7,720 bases of DNA from Chloroflexota bacterium (GTDB taxonomy: Bacteria; Chloroflexota; Anaerolineae; UBA1429): assembly GCA_014360745.1 (NCBI GenBank), contig JACIWY010000166.1, positions 1-7,720 on the forward strand, read 5' to 3'. The notes beneath the pieces are model-generated. The model did no database searches. It saw only the letters and a list, made by a program, of their open reading frames with translations, and had not been told where the DNA came from. Below, piece after piece: positions 5,094 to 7,720 of this stretch. The translations under genes were made by a program, and so were the position numbers. How positions within the stretch are numbered: position 1 is the stretch's first letter; each line of letters begins with the position of its first letter.

Positions 5094-6165
5094 ATGTGGC
5101 CCAGGCGTCGTGGAAGAAGCGCAGCCAGTTGTCGTGCATCACCTTGCGCACATCTTCCTCGCTATAACCACGGCGGCGCAGCAGATCGGGGATCTTTTGC
5201 AGGTCCGCGATCGTATCCAGATCGCCGGGTGTCTGCTCGGTGCCATATCCGCCATCCAGGTCGCTGCCGATGGCGGCATGGTCGGCATTGCCCAGCACCT
5301 GACAAATATGATCGATCTGCTCGGCCACCGCTTCCATGGTGACCACATCGGGCCGGGTCTGCCCGATGACCCAGCCGGGATAAAGCATCCAGGCATCCAA
5401 AGCCACGCCGATGACCCCGCCTCGCTGCGCGATAGCGCGCACTTGATCATCGGAAAACTGCCGATCGCCGGGCACCAACGCCCGGCAGTTGTTGTGGCTG
5501 GCCAACACCGGCCCCCGAAAAAGGTCCAAGGCCTGCCAGAAAGCCTGTTCGGCGAGATGGGTCAGGTCTAGGACCATACCCACGCGATCCATCTCGCGCA
5601 ACAGCTCCGGGCCGCGATCGGTCAGGGGGCCGGGCAAACCGGTGCCATAGGCATAGGCGCTGATGCCGTAATGCGTGGGGCCGATGACGCGCAGGCCGTC
5701 CTCCCACCAGGATAACACCTGTTCCGGCCAGACAATGGGATCGGCACCTTCCATGCTCAAGATGAACCCCAGCGGCGGCCCGGGCTCTGAGGGCGAGGCG
5801 CTGTGTTCCTCCCAGGCCCGCCAATGGCGCTGAAGGCTGGGCCAATCGCTGAGGATACGCACCTTGCCCTGGGCTTCCAACACGCGATAGTAGGCCAGTT
5901 GCCCCTGCGCTTTGGCATAAGAGATCTCTTGAGAGGCCGATCCTGGGCGGATGCTCTGGGGCCAGGTCGTGCGGTCGATGACGGTGGCCAACGAAACGGC
6001 CACCTCCGCCTTGCGCAATTCGGGCAACGAGACCGTGCCTTTGCCCCGCCCCTTCCCCGCCATGCCCGCTTCCAGTTTGCGAATGGCGCGCACGTCCAGG
6101 TTCAGGTCGCGGTTCCACTCCAGGGCGTTCATGGCCAGATCCAAATGGCCATCTATCATCAACAT
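5092..6165 (-). CDS. Membrane dipeptidase family protein (peptidase family M19), cytosolic form
   Basis: A 357-residue M19 (renal dipeptidase-like) zinc hydrolase. Metal ligands are visible in order: H7 and D9 (DGHLD), E139 (SMEGAD), H203 (LTHLAE) and H224 (ASHNN). The 21-residue H203-H224 gap equals that of the human enzyme (H198/H219). R235, 11 residues after H224, matches the substrate-carboxylate arginine R230, and D302 (IGSDLDGG) matches the catalytic Asp288. H165 (GPTHYG) fits the substrate histidine H152. Family enzymes hydrolyse dipeptides, often accepting a D-residue at the C-terminal position. No signal peptide or membrane segment is present despite the family name, so it should act in the cytoplasm. 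ATG 6165 has GAGGAGG 5 nt upstream; an in-frame Met3 is a less well placed alternative. It is the first gene of the operon with pyk and is divergent from the FAD gene. Confidence 0.92.
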   Translation of the reverse strand: MLMIDGHLDLAMNALEWNRDLNLDVRAIRKLEAGMAGKGRGKGTVSLPELRKAEVAVSLATVIDRTTWPQSIRPGSASQEISYAKAQGQLAYYRVLEAQGKVRILSDWPSLQRHWRAWEEHSASPSEPGPPLGFILSMEGADPIVWPEQVLSWWEDGLRVIGPTHYGISAYAYGTGLPGPLTDRGPELLREMDRVGMVLDLTHLAEQAFWQALDLFRGPVLASHNNCRALVPGDRQFSDDQVRAIAQRGGVIGVALDAWMLYPGWVIGQTRPDVVTMEAVAEQIDHICQVLGNADHAAIGSDLDGGYGTEQTPGDLDTIADLQKIPDLLRRRGYSEEDVRKVMHDNWLRFFHDAWAT

Positions 6166-6170
6166 GGCAT

Positions 6171-6177
6171 CCTCCTC
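6171..6177 (-). promoter_or_regulatory. Shine-Dalgarno site of the dipeptidase
   Basis: GAGGAGG on the minus strand, 5 nt before ATG 6165. Another ATG at 6170-6168 is out of frame. The 3' arm of a leader hairpin (6179-6199) ends just before this site. Confidence 0.85.
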
Positions 6178-6178
6178 A

Positions 6179-6259
6179 CCGGCGACTGTCGGACGCCGGA
6201 CAAATGTATACCCGTCAGCCCAAAGGCGATTGGGGCACGGCCCCGCGGGCAGTCGCGGG
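6179..6259 (-). other. Structured 5' leader of the dipeptidase-pyk mRNA
   Basis: From the predicted start point near 6299 the leader is about 134 nt. It contains CCCGCG/CGCGGG (6259-6254 with 6247-6242, loop 6 nt) and CCGGCG/CGCCGG (6199-6194 with 6184-6179, loop 9 nt); the second ends next to the ribosome site. No T-box sequence, T run or riboswitch class that I recognise is present. The rest of the 246-nt gap holds the two promoters listed separately. Confidence 0.4.
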
Positions 6260-6305
6260 CATCTTCACCCATCAACCTAGCAGCTTCCCCCATCCCGATT
6301 TTGCC

Positions 6306-6334
6306 ATTCTAAAAAAGCGCAAGGGCGGTGTCAA
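6306..6334 (-). promoter_or_regulatory. Sigma70-type promoter for the dipeptidase-pyk operon
   Basis: On the minus strand there is a perfect -35 TTGACA (6334-6329), a 17-bp spacer and -10 TAGAAT (6311-6306, one mismatch to TATAAT). The expected start point is near 6299, giving a leader of about 134 nt. Confidence 0.75.
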
Positions 6335-6354
6335 CCGGTTGCCCGCCCACCGCC
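6324..6354. promoter_or_regulatory. Candidate shared operator between divergent promoters
   Basis: CAACCGGTTG (6332-6341) is a perfect 10-bp palindrome overlapping both -35 boxes (TTGACA leftward, TTGCCC rightward). It is bracketed by a 7-bp inverted repeat, GGCGGTG (6324-6330) and CACCGCC (6348-6354). The two symmetries have different centres, so they may be separate sites. A regulator bound here would act on both operons. Confidence 0.45.
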
Positions 6355-6367
6355 TCTGGCCTACAAT
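6339..6367 (+). promoter_or_regulatory. Sigma70-type promoter for the FAD-dehydrogenase gene
   Basis: -35 TTGCCC (6339-6344, 4 of 6 to TTGACA), a 17-bp spacer and -10 TACAAT (6362-6367, 5 of 6 to TATAAT). The start point would be near 6374, leaving a leader of about 38 nt to the GTG start codon. Confidence 0.65.
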
Positions 6368-6396
6368 GTTGCTTGTTTGTTTATCCCTGTTTGTCC

Positions 6397-6402
6397 AAGG
6401 AG
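6397..6402 (+). promoter_or_regulatory. Shine-Dalgarno site fixing a GTG start
   Basis: AAGGAG lies 9 nt before GTG 6412. The in-frame TTG at 6406 is too close to the site (3 nt), and no in-frame ATG lies near the start, so GTG 6412 is preferred. Confidence 0.75.
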
Positions 6403-6411
6403 TGGTTGCCG

Positions 6412-7720
6412 GTGCAACCTCATGCTGAATATCTCTATCGCGGTCTGCGCAAATCGATCTATGATCAAGAACCGTTGCGGCTCACCCTGATTCACGAGCT
6501 CGACCTGCCCGAGATCGAGCGGGTGATCATAGAGCGCGAGTCGATCGACGCGCGGCGCAAGCCGCATATCGAATATGTGTACCAAGTGCGCTTTGCCGTC
6601 TCAGAGATCACGCCGCGGCTACAAGCGCTGCTGCGCGAAGGGCAAATCGGCGTATACGCCCCGCCGGCCGAGCCCGCCCCCGAACCTCAATTCTCCCTGC
6701 CCGAACGCCCGACGATCATCGGGCTGGGCCCTGCCGGCCTTTTCGTAGGGCTCGACCTGGCCCGTAAAGGGTATCGCCCCATCTTGTTGGAACGCGGCCA
6801 GCCCGTAACGCAGCGCGCCCGAGCGATTGAAACGCTCTGGTCTACGGGAGAGCTGGATCCCGAGTCAAACATGCAATTCGGAGAAGGGGGCGCCGGCACC
6901 TTTTCCGACGGCAAATTGAGCACGGGAAAGGCCTCGGCGCTGGACGCCCAGATCTTGGAAACCCTGGTGGCCGCCGGGGCTCCGGAGACGATCCTCTACA
7001 GCCACCGCCCCCATATCGGCAGCGATCTTTTGCAGCACGTGGTAACCCGCCTGCGCCAGGAGATCGAGGCAGCCGGCGGAGAGGTGCGTTTCGGCGCCCG
7101 GCTGGAGGATGTACATCTGCGCGGCAACGCCGTCGAAGCCATCACCGTGTCGGGGCAGCGCGAGCCGACTTCCTGCCTCATCCTGGCTATCGGCCACAGT
7201 GCCCGTGACACCGCGCGGCAGCTCTACAAGCGTGGCGTGGCCATGGAGCCTAAACCTTTTGCCATCGGCCTGCGCATCGAACATCCGGCAGAGTGGCTCA
7301 ACGTCGCCCAATACGGGCCGGAGGGCGCCGCCGCGCTGCCGGCCGCCGACTATAAGCTGACCCATCGCCACGACGGCACCCCAGTATACACATTTTGCAT
7401 GTGCCCCGGCGGGCAGGTCGTGTGTGCCGCCAGCGAACCGGGCGGGCAGGTGACCAACGGCATGAGCCTCTACGCACGGGATGGCGCCTTTTCCAACAGC
7501 GCCATCGTGGTGGGGATCGATCCAACTCGCCTGGGGCTCGGCACCGCGATGAAAGTCATCGCGTGGCAAAGAGAGCTGGAGCGCCGCGCCTTCCAGGCAG
7601 GCGGAGGAGGGTTCGCCGCCCCTGCTCAACGTGCCCGCGACCTGTTGGCCGACCGTCTTTCGACACGGATGCCCGATCATACCTACCGACCGGCCCTGAC
7701 CCCGGCGATGCTTGCGGACG
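6412..7720 (+). CDS. FAD-dependent dehydrogenase, COG2509-type (3' end outside window)
   Basis: The frame is open from GTG 6412 to the right edge: 436 residues and one extra base, with the C-terminus cut off (relatives are, from memory, around 500 residues or more). Residues 1-90 form an N-terminal domain without cofactor motifs. IIGLGPAGL (102-110) is the Rossmann glycine motif for FAD, with LLERG (125-129) ending the second strand at the ribose-binding acid. NMQFGEGGAGTFSDGKL (153-169) is the diagnostic segment of this uncharacterised flavoprotein family. AIGHSARD (259-266), KPFAIGLRIEHP (281-292) and FCMCPGGQVV (328-337) are further conserved family stretches. The substrate is not known; BaiN/HI0933-type flavoproteins are more distant alternatives. 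It is transcribed divergently from the dipeptidase-pyk operon from a promoter sharing its -35 region. No signal peptide is present, so it is probably cytosolic. Confidence 0.9.
   Translation, partial: MQPHAEYLYRGLRKSIYDQEPLRLTLIHELDLPEIERVIIERESIDARRKPHIEYVYQVRFAVSEITPRLQALLREGQIGVYAPPAEPAPEPQFSLPERPTIIGLGPAGLFVGLDLARKGYRPILLERGQPVTQRARAIETLWSTGELDPESNMQFGEGGAGTFSDGKLSTGKASALDAQILETLVAAGAPETILYSHRPHIGSDLLQHVVTRLRQEIEAAGGEVRFGARLEDVHLRGNAVEAITVSGQREPTSCLILAIGHSARDTARQLYKRGVAMEPKPFAIGLRIEHPAEWLNVAQYGPEGAAALPAADYKLTHRHDGTPVYTFCMCPGGQVVCAASEPGGQVTNGMSLYARDGAFSNSAIVVGIDPTRLGLGTAMKVIAWQRELERRAFQAGGGGFAAPAQRARDLLADRLSTRMPDHTYRPALTPAMLAD

Noticed and set aside
5447..6118. Minus-strand frame of 223 codons within the dipeptidase
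   Set aside because: It is a frame-shifted shadow of the M19 gene, whose own frame has every catalytic residue.
6166..6300. T-box or known riboswitch in the dipeptidase leader
   Set aside because: I found no T-box core sequence, no terminator with a T run, and no recognisable aptamer core.
6204..6428. Small plus-strand frame with a hydrophobic end (LLVCLSLFVQGVV) in the divergent intergenic region
   Set aside because: It runs through both predicted promoters, has no ribosome site, and overlaps the FAD gene start. The hydrophobic stretch is the T-rich promoter leader read in the wrong frame.
6865..7680. Minus-strand frame of 271 codons over the FAD gene
   Set aside because: It is antisense to the flavoprotein, which has the Rossmann and NMQFGEGGAGTFSDGKL motifs in the plus frame.
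1..7720. tRNA/rRNA genes, CRISPR arrays, insertion sequences, attachment sites or a phage/defence island
   Set aside because: No cloverleaf-like or rRNA-like stretches, no regularly spaced repeats, no transposase or integrase motifs. The only direct repeats are the short runs within the RidA paralogues.

Overview
The window reads as high-GC (clearly above 60% by eye) bacterial chromosomal DNA with dense, ordinary protein-coding content. It holds no RNA gene, insertion sequence, phage gene or CRISPR array that I can see. The gene mix (RidA pair, enolase-superfamily enzyme, creatininase-family amidase, cytosolic M19 dipeptidase, COG2509-type flavoprotein), the Shine-Dalgarno sites and the sigma70-like promoters fit a heterotrophic bacterium. 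From family resemblance I lean to Chloroflexota (Caldilinea/Anaerolineae-like) or a similar lineage, but this is inference without a database search.

Left block (1-3640, all + strand): the 3' end of a PLP-dependent D-threonine aldolase / D-serine dehydratase-like enzyme, two tandem RidA-family genes, an atypical mandelate racemase/muconate lactonizing enzyme-like gene, and a creatininase-family amidohydrolase. Gaps are 35-97 nt and every gene has its own Shine-Dalgarno site, so this looks like one catabolic transcription unit. A plausible theme is breakdown of a D-amino-acid- or amide-type compound: the PLP enzyme would release an enamine/imine, RidA would hydrolyse it, and the enolase-like and creatininase-like enzymes would act on related intermediates. 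A strong hairpin sits between the second RidA gene and the enolase-like gene and could set different expression levels.

Middle block (3637-6165, - strand): an M19 membrane-dipeptidase-family gene followed by pyruvate kinase. The Shine-Dalgarno site of pyk overlaps the dipeptidase stop codon, so the two are probably translationally coupled. pyk and the creatininase gene converge tail to tail and share a 4-bp TTAA in which both stop codons lie. A minus-strand intrinsic terminator lies beyond the creatininase gene and could stop antisense readthrough from pyk.

Right block (6166-7720): a 246-bp divergent intergenic region with two back-to-back sigma70-like promoters whose -35 boxes are 4 bp apart and share a 10-bp palindrome. 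One promoter drives the dipeptidase-pyk operon leftward. The other drives a COG2509-type FAD-dependent dehydrogenase gene rightward, which starts with GTG and runs off the window end.

The least ordinary items are the enolase-like protein that lacks expected active-site residues and carries a C-terminal extension, the mosaic divergence of the RidA pair, the five-gene cluster itself, and the shared divergent promoter/operator.
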